Of a DNA stretch of 64,000 nucleotides, positions 27,220 to 36,850 are shown one piece after another (positions within the stretch are counted from its first letter, which is position 1; every line of letters starts with the position of its first letter). The position numbers and the translations under genes were made by a program. The notes beneath the pieces are model-generated. The model worked only from the letters and a program-made list of their open reading frames with translations. It had not been told where the DNA came from and searched no databases. Source of the stretch: Flavobacterium sp. (GTDB lineage Bacteria > Bacteroidota > Bacteroidia > Flavobacteriales > Flavobacteriaceae); assembly GCA_025351785.1 (NCBI GenBank), contig JANXVF010000118.1, positions 1-64,000 of the forward strand, in the 5' to 3' direction.

Positions 27220-29280
27220 ATGAGTACAAATTTACTACCGCCTAAAGCTAAAATTATTCCACATACTATAGAAAAACACAATCATATAAGAGAGGATAAT
27301 TATTACTGGCTTAATGATCGAGAAAATCCAGAAGTTATTGATTATTTAAATAAAGAAAACGATTTTTACAAACAATGTACCGCACACACAAAAGATTTTC
27401 AGGAAAATTTATTTAAAGAAATGAAAGCTAGAATAAAGGAAGATGATTCGTCGGTTCCTTATTTTTACAACGGATATTACTATATAACAAGGTTTGAAAA
27501 AGGGAAAGATTACCCTATACATTCTCGCAAAAAAGGGAGTTTAGATGCAACAGAAAAAATTATTTTTGATTGTAACGAAATGGCTAAAGGATTTACCTAT
27601 TTCAATTTAAACGGAATTTCTATAAGTGAGGATAACAAATGGGTTTCGTTTGGGACAGACACCGTTTCTAGAAGACAATATACAATTCAAATTAAAAATT
27701 TAGAAACAAACGAAATTTTACCTTTAAAAATAGAAAATACTACAGGTGGTGCAACTTGGGCGAATGATAATGAAACAATTTTTTATACAAGAAAAGATGA
27801 GATTACATTGCGATCTGATAGAATTTTCAAACACAAATTAGGTACAAAACCCGAAGATGATTTGCTAGTATATTTTGAAAAAGACGATACCTTCAATGTT
27901 TCAATTTATAAATCAAAATCAAAAAAATATCTTATAATTTCATCCGAAAGTACTTTAACTTCAGAATATCAAATAGTTTTGGCGTCAACTCCAGATGCTA
28001 AGTTTAAAATTTTTCAAAAACGAACGCGCGAATTAGAATATTCGTTTTCGCATTATGGTGATAGTTTTTATGTTTTAACAAACAAAGATGATGCTACAAA
28101 TTTTAAGTTGATGAAAACTCAGGAAGATAAAACTTCAATGGAAAACTGGGTCGATTTAATTGCTCATCGCAAAGATGTTTTGTTAGAAGGAATTGATATT
28201 TTTAAAGATTATTTAGTAATTTCTGAACGATCTAGCGGCTTAAATAAAATTAGAATTATGCCTTGGGATGGTTCTGACGAATATTATTTGCCTTTTGAAA
28301 TAGATACTTATACCGCAGAAACTACTACAAATATTGACTTTGATACTCAAACTTTGCGTTACAGTTACCAATCTTTAGCAACGCCAAGTTCGATAATAGA
28401 TTTTGATATGAAAACCAAACAGAAAATTATTTTAAAAGAGCAAGAGGTTTTAGGAGGAAAATTTGATAAAAATAATTATACCGAAAAAAGAATATTTGCA
28501 ACGGCTACTGACGGAACAAAAATCCCAATTTCGATGGTTTATAAAAACGGAATTAAACTTTTTGGCAAAAATCCATTCTTACTCTATGCTTATGGATCTT
28601 ATGGGTTAAATATCGATCCTTATTTTTCGACAACACGATTATCATTGCTCGACAGAGGTTTTATTTTTGCAATAGCACACGTACGGGGAGGCGAAGATTT
28701 AGGGAGAAACTGGTATGAGGATGGAAAATTATTAAAAAAGAAAAACACATTTACAGATTTTATAGATTGTTCTAAATTTGTAATATCAGAAAAATATACA
28801 TCACCAGAACATTTATATGCCGAGGGTGGTTCTGCTGGTGGATTATTAATGGGTGCAATTGTAAACATGGCTCCTGAATTGTATAACGGTATTATAGCTC
28901 AAGTTCCATTTGTAGATGTTGTTACAACGATGTTAGATGATACAATTCCCCTTACAACAGGTGAATATGATGAATGGGGAAATCCGAATGTAAAAAAATA
29001 TTACGATTATATGCTGTCGTATTCTCCTTATGATAATGTTAAGCAAACAGATTATCCAAATATGTATATTTCAACGGGGCTTCACGATTCGCAAGTACAA
29101 TATTGGGAACCAGCAAAATGGGTTGCAAAACTTAGAGTTTATAAAACAAATTCTAAAAAATTATTTTTAGATACCAATATGGATGCTGGTCATGGCGGTG
29201 CTTCAGGACGATTTGAAGCTTTGAAAGAAGTGGCTAAAGAACATAGTTTTTTGTTGGATTTAGAAAATATTAAAAAATAG
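27220..29280 (+). CDS. ptrB: S9A family peptidase (oligopeptidase B type)
   Basis: A 686-residue prolyl-oligopeptidase-fold serine peptidase. The N-terminal half is the beta-propeller that restricts substrate size. The C-terminal catalytic domain has KNPFLLYAYGSYG, the nucleophile serine in EGGSAGGLLMG, the acid region TGLHDSQVQYWEP and the base histidine in MDAGHGGASGRFE. Oligopeptidase B cleaves small peptides after basic residues. I start at the ATG at 27220; a TTG six codons upstream is in frame but sits too close to the -7 box. No signal peptide is visible, so it is cytoplasmic. Confidence 0.9.
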   Translation: MSTNLLPPKAKIIPHTIEKHNHIREDNYYWLNDRENPEVIDYLNKENDFYKQCTAHTKDFQENLFKEMKARIKEDDSSVPYFYNGYYYITRFEKGKDYPIHSRKKGSLDATEKIIFDCNEMAKGFTYFNLNGISISEDNKWVSFGTDTVSRRQYTIQIKNLETNEILPLKIENTTGGATWANDNETIFYTRKDEITLRSDRIFKHKLGTKPEDDLLVYFEKDDTFNVSIYKSKSKKYLIISSESTLTSEYQIVLASTPDAKFKIFQKRTRELEYSFSHYGDSFYVLTNKDDATNFKLMKTQEDKTSMENWVDLIAHRKDVLLEGIDIFKDYLVISERSSGLNKIRIMPWDGSDEYYLPFEIDTYTAETTTNIDFDTQTLRYSYQSLATPSSIIDFDMKTKQKIILKEQEVLGGKFDKNNYTEKRIFATATDGTKIPISMVYKNGIKLFGKNPFLLYAYGSYGLNIDPYFSTTRLSLLDRGFIFAIAHVRGGEDLGRNWYEDGKLLKKKNTFTDFIDCSKFVISEKYTSPEHLYAEGGSAGGLLMGAIVNMAPELYNGIIAQVPFVDVVTTMLDDTIPLTTGEYDEWGNPNVKKYYDYMLSYSPYDNVKQTDYPNMYISTGLHDSQVQYWEPAKWVAKLRVYKTNSKKLFLDTNMDAGHGGASGRFEALKEVAKEHSFLLDLENIKK

Positions 29281-29295
29281 TACAAAAATAATTAT

Positions 29296-29303
29296 TAAAT
29301 TTG
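29296..29303 (+). promoter_or_regulatory. -7 box before the cysteine synthase-type gene
   Basis: TAAATTTG, 58 bases before the ATG at 29362. No well-placed TTG is seen upstream. Confidence 0.45.
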
Positions 29304-29361
29304 CAAAGTTAGAAAGTTTAGATTTTAGAGACTTCAATAGTTGTCATCACTAATTTACTTT

Positions 29362-30402
29362 ATGAAAGAAGATATAAAAGCTTATAATAGTGTACTAGAA
29401 TTAATAGGAAATACACCTCTTATTAAGCTAAATCGAATTACCGAAAACTTAAAAGGAAACTTTTATGCCAAAGTTGAGGCTTTCAATCCTGGTCATTCTT
29501 CTAAAGACAGAATTGCTTTATATATTATTGAAGAAGCCGAAAAAAAAGGGATTCTTTCTCCTGGCGATACCATTATAGAAACAACATCTGGTAATACTGG
29601 CTTTAGCTTAGCAATGGTTAGTATCATCAAAGGCTATAATTGTATTTTAGCCGTGAGCTCTAAATCATCAAAAGATAAAATCGATATGTTGCGCAGTCTT
29701 GGCGCAAAAGTATATGTTTGTCCAGCACATGTTTCGGCTGATGATTCTCGATCATACTACAGTGTTGCAAAACGTTTGCACGAAGAAACAAAAGGTTCTG
29801 TTTATATAAATCAATATTTTAACCAACTTAACATTGATGCACATTATTTAACAACAGGCCCTGAAATTTGGGAGCAAACAGCTGGAAAAATAACACATCT
29901 TATTGCTTGTAGCGGAACGGGAGGAACAATATCTGGTGTTGCAAAATTTTTGAAAGAAAAAAACCCACGTATACGAATTTTAGGTGTAGATGCTTTTGGT
30001 TCAGTTTTAAAAAAATATCATGAAACTAAAGAGTTTGATGTTAATGAAATTTATCCATACAGAATTGAAGGTTTAGGAAAAAACTTGATTCCGACAGCGA
30101 CAGATTTTGATTTGATTGATCATTTCATGAAAGTTACTGATGAAGAAAGTGCACATACAGCTCGAGAAATAGTACGAAAAGAAGGACTTTTTGTAGGTTA
30201 TACTTCTGGTGCAGTTATGCAAGCAATAAAGCAATATGCTGACGAAAATGAATTTGACAAAAATAGTATTGTTGTTGGGATTTTTCCAGATCATGGTTCT
30301 CGATATATGAGTAAAGTTTTTAGTGATGAATGGATGAATGATCAGGGTTTTTTTGATAGTATAAATGCCGAAGAGGTTCAGAAAATAGAATTTATTAAAT
30401 AA
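29362..30402 (+). CDS. cysM: PLP-dependent cysteine synthase family protein
   Basis: A 346-residue fold-type II PLP enzyme of the cysteine synthase/cystathionine beta-synthase group. The N-terminus is [15 protein letters not shown], the Schiff-base lysine is in [26 protein letters not shown] is the substrate loop and [14 protein letters not shown] binds the cofactor phosphate. It makes cysteine from an activated serine and sulfide, or a related reaction. I start at the ATG at 29362, since a TTG seven codons earlier adds nothing conserved. CysM versus CysK cannot be settled by eye; the 30-residue C-terminal extension is longer than usual for CysK. A terminator follows at 30420. Confidence 0.85.
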   Translation: MKEDIKAYNSVLELIGNTPLIKLNRITENLKGNFYAKVEAFNPGHSSKDRIALYIIEEAEKKGILSPGDTIIETTSGNTGFSLAMVSIIKGYNCILAVSSKSSKDKIDMLRSLGAKVYVCPAHVSADDSRSYYSVAKRLHEETKGSVYINQYFNQLNIDAHYLTTGPEIWEQTAGKITHLIACSGTGGTISGVAKFLKEKNPRIRILGVDAFGSVLKKYHETKEFDVNEIYPYRIEGLGKNLIPTATDFDLIDHFMKVTDEESAHTAREIVRKEGLFVGYTSGAVMQAIKQYADENEFDKNSIVVGIFPDHGSRYMSKVFSDEWMNDQGFFDSINAEEVQKIEFIK

Positions 30403-30419
30403 AAAAATCAGTTCACGAT

Positions 30420-30447
30420 AACTCCAAATTATTTGGAGTTTTTTTAT
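30420..30447 (+). terminator. Intrinsic terminator after the cysteine synthase-type gene
   Basis: AACTCCAAA (30420-30428) and TTTGGAGTT (30432-30440) form a perfect 9-bp stem with a 3-base loop, then a T tract. Confidence 0.88.
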
Positions 30448-30504
30448 TTAAAAAAATTACAAAAACAAAAAAAGTCTTGAGAATTTCAAGACTTTTACTT
30501 TTTG

Positions 30505-30579
30505 GGTGAATGACCGGGCTCGAACCGGCGACCCTCGGTACCACAAACCGATGCTCTAACCAACTGAGCTACAATCACC
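30505..30579 (-). tRNA. tRNA-His (GTG)
   Basis: The minus strand folds into a standard cloverleaf: TAGCTCAGTTGGTTAGAGCA D-arm, anticodon stem TCGGT/ACCGA with loop TTGTGGT (anticodon GTG at 30542-30544), and T-arm GCCGG-TTCGAGC-CCGGT. The extra 5' G at position -1 (30579), opposite C73, is the tRNA-His identity element. The acceptor stem has one U-U mismatch (positions 5 and 68). The 3' CCA is not encoded. It lies alone between the cysteine synthase-type gene and bshB1. Confidence 0.95.
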
Positions 30580-30639
30580 GTTTATATTGAGAGTGCAAAT
30601 ATAGAATTAATCTTCGTTTTATCAAATAAAAAATAAAAT

Positions 30640-31356
30640 TTAAATTAAATTGCTCAAACTTTTAACTGCCAAATACCTTTCGGTAGTAAAGCCTTCGGCA
30701 TAATCTACGCCAATAATTCTTCCTAAATCTTGCGATCTATAATGAATGCTTTCTAGAAAATTTTTTGTTGCAATTGGAGTTATAGGACCTTCTTCATTTG
30801 GGTTATAAAATTGTGAACTATAAGCCATTATTGCTTCAGTTTTTATTGATACAAATTCTGAAATATCAACAACAAAATCTGGTTTTATATTTTTCCATTG
30901 TATGTAATGGTATACAATTTTTGGTCGCCACGCAAGTTGATTTTGACCATTTAAAGTAGTTTCAATTTTTATCAAACCAGATAAAAAACAAGCATCAGAA
31001 ACTAAACTACTTCCCTTACCATGATCAATGTGTCTATCGTCAATTGCATTACAAAGCACAATTTCGGGTCGATATTTGCGCAACATTTTTATAATTTCTA
31101 GTTGATGTTTCTCATCATTTACAAAAAAGCCATCCCTCATGTCTAAATTTTCTCTGATTGAAATGCCTAAAATTTGTGATGCTTTTGCAGATTCTGAATT
31201 GCGAATCTCTACCGAGCCTCGCGTGCCTAATTCTCCTCGAGTCAAATCAATAATTCCAACTTTTTTTCCCATCGAAATTTCTTTGGCAATAGTACCACTG
31301 CAACCTAATTCAACATCATCTGGGTGAGCTCCAAAAGCAAGTATATCTAGTTTCAT
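30640..31356 (-). CDS. bshB1: Bacillithiol biosynthesis deacetylase BshB1
   Basis: A 238-residue LmbE/PIG-L family zinc deacetylase. The metal-binding motif is FGAHPDDVELGCSGTIAKE, and DDRHIDHGKGSSLVSDACFLS supplies the further histidine. The segment HYRSQDLGRIIGVDYAEGF is characteristic of BshB1. The enzyme removes the acetyl group from N-acetylglucosaminyl-malate to give GlcN-malate, the precursor of bacillithiol. It lies 6 bases after the isochorismate synthase gene in a three-gene minus-strand operon. Bacillithiol genes occur in many Bacteroidota, so the cell probably uses this thiol. Confidence 0.88.
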   Translation of the reverse strand: MKLDILAFGAHPDDVELGCSGTIAKEISMGKKVGIIDLTRGELGTRGSVEIRNSESAKASQILGISIRENLDMRDGFFVNDEKHQLEIIKMLRKYRPEIVLCNAIDDRHIDHGKGSSLVSDACFLSGLIKIETTLNGQNQLAWRPKIVYHYIQWKNIKPDFVVDISEFVSIKTEAIMAYSSQFYNPNEEGPITPIATKNFLESIHYRSQDLGRIIGVDYAEGFTTERYLAVKSLSNLI

Positions 31357-31362
31357 AAAATT

Positions 31363-32427
31363 TTAGTTAAGTATTTTAAGCATTGTTTTAGATTTATTTT
31401 CTGTTTCATCAAATTCATTTTCAGGAATACTATCCTCAGTGATGCCACAACCTACAAATATTTTGATGATTTCATTTTCTATTTTCATGCATCTCAAGTT
31501 TACAAATAAATCTGTTTGATCTTCTTTGAAAGTTTCAAAATCTTTTTTCCATTCTCCTATATATCCAGTATAAAATTCTCTATCATAATTTTCATTTTCG
31601 AGGATAAAATCTTTAGCCTTTTTTTTAGGAAAACCGCAAACGGCTGGAGTTGGATGTAAATTTTGAATAATTAATTCAAGGTTTTTTTTGTCATATATTA
31701 TAGCTTCAATATCGGTTTTTATATGAATTAAATTTCCAGCTTTAAAATTGTAAGGATCAGAAATTGAAATAGTATCGGTATATTTTTTTAAATTTTTACT
31801 TATATATTCTGTAACAATTTTTTGTTCTTTAATTTCTTTTTTATTCCATTTAACTTCTAGATTTTCTTTATAAAGTTGTGTTCCTGCTAATGCGACAGTT
31901 TTAATTTGATTTTTATTTATTTTTAAAAATTGCTCGGGTGTTGCGCCAATCCAAAAACCAATTTTTGGGTGATAAAAACAATAATTAAAAGCTGCTTTAT
32001 AATTTGATACTAAGTTTTTAAATATCAATTCTACATCAATATTAATATTAGTAATTTTAATTTCTCTTGATAAAACCACTTTTTCAAGATTTCCGCTTTT
32101 AATTTCAGAAATCCCTTTTTCTACCAATTTTTCAAATGCTTTTTTTTCAGCAGAAGAATAATAATTTTCATTATTATTTGTGGTATAAAAATCTGAAAAA
32201 TCTACTTTTTCGTAATAAATATCAGAACAATTTTCGGGAATTAAATAACGCTTTTCGTTATCAAACGACACAAATGCAAAGCCAGATTTCTCATCATCAC
32301 TTAGTAAATTCAAATAATTAGTTTTTTGAAAAAGAGCAATTATTTTTTCAGAATTTGGTTTACAATAAATTACAAAAGGCAAATCTTTTTTTTGATGGTC
32401 GATGACCTTTTTAAACAATTCGCTCAT
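31363..32427 (-). CDS. menF: Isochorismate synthase
   Basis: A 354-residue chorismate-binding enzyme, shorter than E. coli MenF (431), as usual in Bacteroidota. Key stretches are KVVLSREIKI, FWIGATPEQFLK, IKTVALAGTQ, the NLHPTPAVCGFPKKKA signature and GEWKKDFETFKEDQTDLFVNL. It converts chorismate to isochorismate for menaquinone, or possibly a siderophore. The start overlaps the thioesterase gene stop by 4 bases, so the two are translationally coupled. The pairing with a hotdog thioesterase favours the menaquinone pathway. Confidence 0.88.
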   Translation of the reverse strand: MSELFKKVIDHQKKDLPFVIYCKPNSEKIIALFQKTNYLNLLSDDEKSGFAFVSFDNEKRYLIPENCSDIYYEKVDFSDFYTTNNNENYYSSAEKKAFEKLVEKGISEIKSGNLEKVVLSREIKITNINIDVELIFKNLVSNYKAAFNYCFYHPKIGFWIGATPEQFLKINKNQIKTVALAGTQLYKENLEVKWNKKEIKEQKIVTEYISKNLKKYTDTISISDPYNFKAGNLIHIKTDIEAIIYDKKNLELIIQNLHPTPAVCGFPKKKAKDFILENENYDREFYTGYIGEWKKDFETFKEDQTDLFVNLRCMKIENEIIKIFVGCGITEDSIPENEFDETENKSKTMLKILN

Positions 32428-32852
32428 CTTCCTTTACTAGGTAAAATCATATTTGTCAATTTACAAAGGGAAATTAACTTATTATTCTCATCTACAATTT
32501 TAATTTCCCATAAATGAATGCTTCTTCCTTGATGAATAATTTTTGCAGTAGCTCTTACAATACCTTCTCGTTTACTTCTTAAATGATTTGCTGCAATTTC
32601 AATCCCTCTGACTTCTTGTTTTTCGGGATTTATAAACATTAGCGATGCGGCACTTCCTACACTTTCTGCAAGCGCAACTGTTGCTCCACCATGTAATAAA
32701 CCCATAGGTTGATGAACTCTAGAGTTTACTGGCATTGTAGCAACAAGATAATCTTCGCCTGCATCTACATATTCTATATTTAGAGTATCCATTAATGTGT
32801 TTTTTGACCACTCATTGCAAAGTTGCAACATTTTATCTTTATCAAATTGCAT
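32424..32852 (-). CDS. Hotdog-fold thioesterase (PaaI/MenI-like)
   Basis: A 142-residue hotdog thioesterase. The active-site segment MGLLHGGATVALAESVGSAAS matches the PaaI/YbgC-related families that include DHNA-CoA thioesterase. Its 4-base overlap with the isochorismate synthase gene suggests that it hydrolyses 1,4-dihydroxy-2-naphthoyl-CoA in menaquinone synthesis. That is inferred from context; sequence alone gives only the family. A minus-strand -7 box TATTTTTG lies at 32864-32871, 12 bases upstream of the start. Confidence 0.8.
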   Translation of the reverse strand: MQFDKDKMLQLCNEWSKNTLMDTLNIEYVDAGEDYLVATMPVNSRVHQPMGLLHGGATVALAESVGSAASLMFINPEKQEVRGIEIAANHLRSKREGIVRATAKIIHQGRSIHLWEIKIVDENNKLISLCKLTNMILPSKGR

Positions 32853-33002
32853 ATTTTTTTTTACAAAAATACTATTTTTAAAATTTATTGAATATACATT
32901 TAGAATGAAAAATAAACAGGTTAAATTTCCGTTTGACTTATTCCAATTTAATATTTATGATTTTGGAATTATTATATATATTTACACAAATTTGTTTAAA
33001 TC

Positions 33003-34550
33003 ATGCGTAACGTATTTTTGTTTTTTATAATTGGGATATCCATTTCTTTAGTATCTTGTCGAAAAGATTTTGCTTTTGAAGCAAGTTCAGGTGGATTAGA
33101 ATTTTCTAAACAAACTGTATATTTAGATACTGTTTTTTCAAACATTAGTTCAAGTACTTACAGATTGAAAGTTTATAACAGAGGAAATAAAGATATTTCT
33201 ATTCCAAAAATCCAACTTGGAAAAGGAGTTGCGTCTAAATATCGAATAACTGTCGATGGTTTAACAGGCGATGTGGGGGCTCAAAACAAAATTTTTACTA
33301 ACGTACCACTTTTGGCAAAAGACAGTTTATTTATTTTTATTGAGGTTACAACCGATGTGGCAAGTGCAAATCCAACCGATTTTTTGTATACAGATACAAT
33401 TGACTTTTATAATACCAATGGATCTCCACAACAAGTAGATTTAGTGACTCTAATTCAAGATGCAATTTTTATTTATCCCGACAAACCTTTAAGTACCGGC
33501 ATAAAAGAAACATTAAATTTAAATGGTTCACAAACAGGAATTGAAGGTCATGAACTATCTGGATCTTTATTACATTGGACTCAAGCAAAACCTTATGTAG
33601 TATATGGTTATGCTCTCGTGCCAAACGGAGAAACACTCACAATAGATAAAGGAGTAAAAGTATATTTTCATGCCTCATCTGGTTTGATTGTTGATAAACA
33701 AGGAACGCTAAATATAGTAGGCGAAAAATCAGATTATGATGCGCAAGGAGCAATAACTATTGACAGAGAAGTTCGATTTGAAGCAGATCGGTTAGAACCA
33801 GATTTTGAAGATGTACCAGGACAATGGGGAACGCTTTTAATTTTTTCGAGTATGAATAATACCATTGATCATTTGACTATAAAAAATGCTGCTATCGGAA
33901 TTTTTGTTCCACCATTAGATATTGCTTCGTTTTATCAACCAAAAGTTACGATTTCAAATTCTCAGATTTATAATTGTTCAAATTATGGAATTTTAGCTAG
34001 AGGTGCAATAATAAACGGATATAATTTAGTTATAAATAGTGCTGGACAATCAAGTTTTGCAGGAACTTATGGAGGAGATTATAATTTTTTTCATTGTACT
34101 TTTAATAATAATTTCAATAATAGTAAGCAAAAAGCAGTATTACTAACAAATTATTTAGATAACGAAGACGGAACATTGACACCGCCAAATCCTTTAAATC
34201 AGTCTAATTTTACTGATTGTATTTTGTATGGAAGTAATCAAACCGAATTAGCGTTGCAACAAAATGGAGGAGTTTTTAATTACCAATTTTCAAATTGTGT
34301 CATTAAATTTAATTCTCAATTAGCAGGTTCTGGTTTGTATGACTTTAATGGTTCACATTATTCAAACTCAAATATTGCAACAAATTCTACAATTTTTAAT
34401 CCAATGTTTAAGAACGCAAATCAAAACAAACTTTGGCCCACACAAGATATCTCACAAGGTAACACTTTAAATCCTGCAAAAGATATTTTAGATAAACCAA
34501 GAACGGCTATCAGTAATAATGTAGGTGCATATCAAACTATTACAAACTAA
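33003..34550 (+). CDS. Right-handed beta-helix lipoprotein
   Basis: A 515-residue lipoprotein; the lipobox is SLVSC at about residue 19. The N-terminal third is an Ig-like or immunoglobulin-sandwich region (YLDTVFSNISSSTYRLKVYN). The rest carries the stacked short repeats of a right-handed parallel beta-helix, such as IDHLTIKNAAIGIFVPP, VTISNSQIYNCSNYGILA and FFHCTFNNNF. Such surface proteins occur widely in flavobacteria and their function is unknown. The gene stands alone between the minus-strand menaquinone/bacillithiol genes and rpsA. Confidence 0.7.
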   Translation: MRNVFLFFIIGISISLVSCRKDFAFEASSGGLEFSKQTVYLDTVFSNISSSTYRLKVYNRGNKDISIPKIQLGKGVASKYRITVDGLTGDVGAQNKIFTNVPLLAKDSLFIFIEVTTDVASANPTDFLYTDTIDFYNTNGSPQQVDLVTLIQDAIFIYPDKPLSTGIKETLNLNGSQTGIEGHELSGSLLHWTQAKPYVVYGYALVPNGETLTIDKGVKVYFHASSGLIVDKQGTLNIVGEKSDYDAQGAITIDREVRFEADRLEPDFEDVPGQWGTLLIFSSMNNTIDHLTIKNAAIGIFVPPLDIASFYQPKVTISNSQIYNCSNYGILARGAIINGYNLVINSAGQSSFAGTYGGDYNFFHCTFNNNFNNSKQKAVLLTNYLDNEDGTLTPPNPLNQSNFTDCILYGSNQTELALQQNGGVFNYQFSNCVIKFNSQLAGSGLYDFNGSHYSNSNIATNSTIFNPMFKNANQNKLWPTQDISQGNTLNPAKDILDKPRTAISNNVGAYQTITN

Positions 34551-34576
34551 TTATTTCAAACAAAATTTAATTTTGG

Positions 34577-34606
34577 TTGTAGACTCACAAAAAAATAGTA
34601 CTTTTG
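34577..34606 (+). promoter_or_regulatory. rpsA promoter
   Basis: TTG (34577-34579), 19 bases, TACTTTTG (34599-34606) matches the Bacteroidota consensus TTG-N19-TAnnTTTG exactly. Transcription should begin near 34613, giving a leader of about 110 bases. Confidence 0.75.
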
Positions 34607-34662
34607 CAATCCAAAATGCAGAGTAGAGTTTCGTTTGGAAATCAATAATTTACGTAAAACAC

Positions 34663-34704
34663 TTTTGTTTTTCTATCGCTTAAAGAAACTCACGAAAAAC
34701 AAAA
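34663..34704 (+). promoter_or_regulatory. Hairpin in the rpsA leader
   Basis: TTTTGTTTTTC (34663-34673) pairs perfectly with GAAAAACAAAA (34694-34704), an 11-bp stem with a 20-base loop. It ends 19 bases before the rpsA ATG. S1 is known to repress its own mRNA in E. coli, so this could be a control element; that is inference. Confidence 0.5.
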
Positions 34705-34723
34705 TACAAATTTTTATCAGCAT

Positions 34724-36490
34724 ATGTCTGAATTATTAAAAACACAAGAAGAATTTTTATCAAATTTCAATTGGCACAATTACTCAGAAGGTATTGATGC
34801 TGTTGATGAAAAAAATTTACAAGAATTTGAAGATTTAGTTACTAAAACTTTTATTTCAACAGATCAAGAAGAAGTTGTAGAAGGAGTTGTTGTACGAATT
34901 ACCGATCGTGATGCTATTGTTGACATCAATGCAAAATCTGAAGGTGTAATTTCGTTAAATGAATTTCGTTACAATCCAGGATTAAAAGTTGGTGACAAAG
35001 TTGAAGTTTTAATCGACATTCGTGAAGACAAGACCGGACAGTTAGTTTTATCTCACAGAAAGGCACGTACAATCAAATCATGGGACAGAGTTATAGCTGC
35101 AAATGAAACTGGTGAAATTGTTACTGGTTTAGTAAAATGTAGAACTAAAGGCGGAATGATTGTAGATGTTTTTGGGATAGAAGCATTTTTACCAGGTTCG
35201 CAAATTGATGTTAAGCCTATTCGTGATTACGATATATATGTTAACAAAATGATGGAATTTAAAGTTGTGAAAATTAATCACGAGTTTAAAAACGTTGTAG
35301 TATCTCACAAAGCGCTTATTGAGGCTGATATTGAAGTACAGAAAAAAGAAATTATTGGACAATTACAAAAAGGACAAGTTCTTGAAGGTATTGTTAAAAA
35401 TATTACTTCTTATGGAGTATTCATCGATTTAGGTGGAGTAGACGGATTAATTCACATTACAGATTTATCATGGTCTAGAATTAATCATCCAAGCGAAGTA
35501 TTAGAATTAGATCAAAAATTAAATGTTGTAATTCTTGATTTTGATGATGAGAAAACAAGAATTCAACTTGGTTTAAAACAATTAAACGCCCACCCTTGGG
35601 ATGCACTTGGTGCTGAATTAAAAGTTGGCGATAAAGTAAAAGGAAAAGTTGTAGTTATTGCTGATTATGGTGCTTTTATAGAAGTAGCAGAAGGTGTTGA
35701 AGGTTTAATTCACGTTTCAGAAATGTCATGGTCTACACACTTACGCTCAGCTCAAGATTTCGTAAAAGTTGGTGATGTTGTTGAGGCAGTAGTTTTAACT
35801 CTTGATAGAGACGACAGAAAAATGTCACTTGGAATTAAACAATTATCTCAAGATCCTTGGACAGACATTACGGGTAAATATCCTGTAGGTTCAAAACATA
35901 CTGGTATTGTTAGAAACTTTACAAACTTTGGAATATTTGTTGAGTTAGAAGAAGGTATTGACGGTTTAGTTTATATCTCTGATTTATCTTGGACTAAAAA
36001 AATTAAACATCCATCAGAATTTGTAAATGTTGGTGATAAACTTGATGTTGTAGTTTTAGAATTAGATGTTGATGGTCGTAAATTATCTTTAGGACACAAA
36101 CAAACTACTTCAAACCCTTGGGATAAACACGAGGAAGCTTTTGCTGTAGGAACAATTCATAACGGTACAATTTCTGAAATTGTTGACAAGGGTGCAACAG
36201 TAGATTTTGGAGATGATGTTGTTGCATTTATACCAACTCGTCATTTAGAAAAAGAAGACGGTAAAAAACTTAAAAAAGGTGATGTAACCGATTTTAAAGT
36301 TATTGAATTTAATAAAGAATTCAAAAGAGTAGTAGCATCTCATACTGCTATTTTCCGTGAAGAAGAAGAGAAAAATGTTAAAGCAGTAGCTGAAGCCGTT
36401 GCAAGTAACAATTCATCTGCATCTACACTAGGCGACAATAATGATATTCTTGCTGCTCTAAAAGAAAAAATGGAAAAAGGAGGTAAGTAA
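34724..36490 (+). CDS. rpsA: 30S ribosomal protein S1
   Basis: A 588-residue S1 protein with six S1/OB-fold RNA-binding domains. The third to fifth are the clearest: GIVKNITSYGVFIDLGGVDG, GKVVVIADYGAFIEVAEGVEG and GIVRNFTNFGIFVELEEGIDG. The protein unfolds mRNA at the 30S subunit and, in Bacteroidota, where Shine-Dalgarno use is weak, is likely important for initiation. The C-terminus is a charged linker (LKEKMEKGGK). It has a strong promoter, a structured leader and its own terminator. Confidence 0.95.
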   Translation: MSELLKTQEEFLSNFNWHNYSEGIDAVDEKNLQEFEDLVTKTFISTDQEEVVEGVVVRITDRDAIVDINAKSEGVISLNEFRYNPGLKVGDKVEVLIDIREDKTGQLVLSHRKARTIKSWDRVIAANETGEIVTGLVKCRTKGGMIVDVFGIEAFLPGSQIDVKPIRDYDIYVNKMMEFKVVKINHEFKNVVVSHKALIEADIEVQKKEIIGQLQKGQVLEGIVKNITSYGVFIDLGGVDGLIHITDLSWSRINHPSEVLELDQKLNVVILDFDDEKTRIQLGLKQLNAHPWDALGAELKVGDKVKGKVVVIADYGAFIEVAEGVEGLIHVSEMSWSTHLRSAQDFVKVGDVVEAVVLTLDRDDRKMSLGIKQLSQDPWTDITGKYPVGSKHTGIVRNFTNFGIFVELEEGIDGLVYISDLSWTKKIKHPSEFVNVGDKLDVVVLELDVDGRKLSLGHKQTTSNPWDKHEEAFAVGTIHNGTISEIVDKGATVDFGDDVVAFIPTRHLEKEDGKKLKKGDVTDFKVIEFNKEFKRVVASHTAIFREEEEKNVKAVAEAVASNNSSASTLGDNNDILAALKEKMEKGGK

Positions 36491-36514
36491 ATTTCCAAAT
36501 TTCTAAATACTTAA

Positions 36515-36546
36515 AAAGCTCTCAATTTTTTGAGAGCTTTTTTATT
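36515..36546 (+). terminator. Intrinsic terminator after rpsA
   Basis: AAAGCTCTCA (36515-36524) pairs with TGAGAGCTTT (36531-36540), followed by T. The 300 bases after it (36547-36850) are AT-rich and show no supported gene. Confidence 0.88.
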
Positions 36547-36850
36547 TAAGTTATTTACTGTGTTTTATTTTACATTCTTTTATATTCAAAAGAAAAAATA
36601 AATGAATATCAAGGTTGTGATGACAAAAAATAATTGAGCATATTCAAAAACAGTTTCTTTCGATTTTGTATTACAACATTATTTAAAGTGTTTATTTTTG
36701 TGTAGATAATGCTTTTGAGCTTCTAAAATTAAATATAAAATATTTAGATTATCTACGACGAGTTTATAGTTGTAATCAAAAATGTTGTTATAACAGAACT
36801 TCAATTAAAGGGATGTGAGCAATTATAAATAGTGTTTTATAAAATACTTC

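Noticed and set aside
36547..36850. Short minus/plus open frames after rpsA
   Set aside because: None exceeds about 25 codons with a start, and none resembles a known protein.
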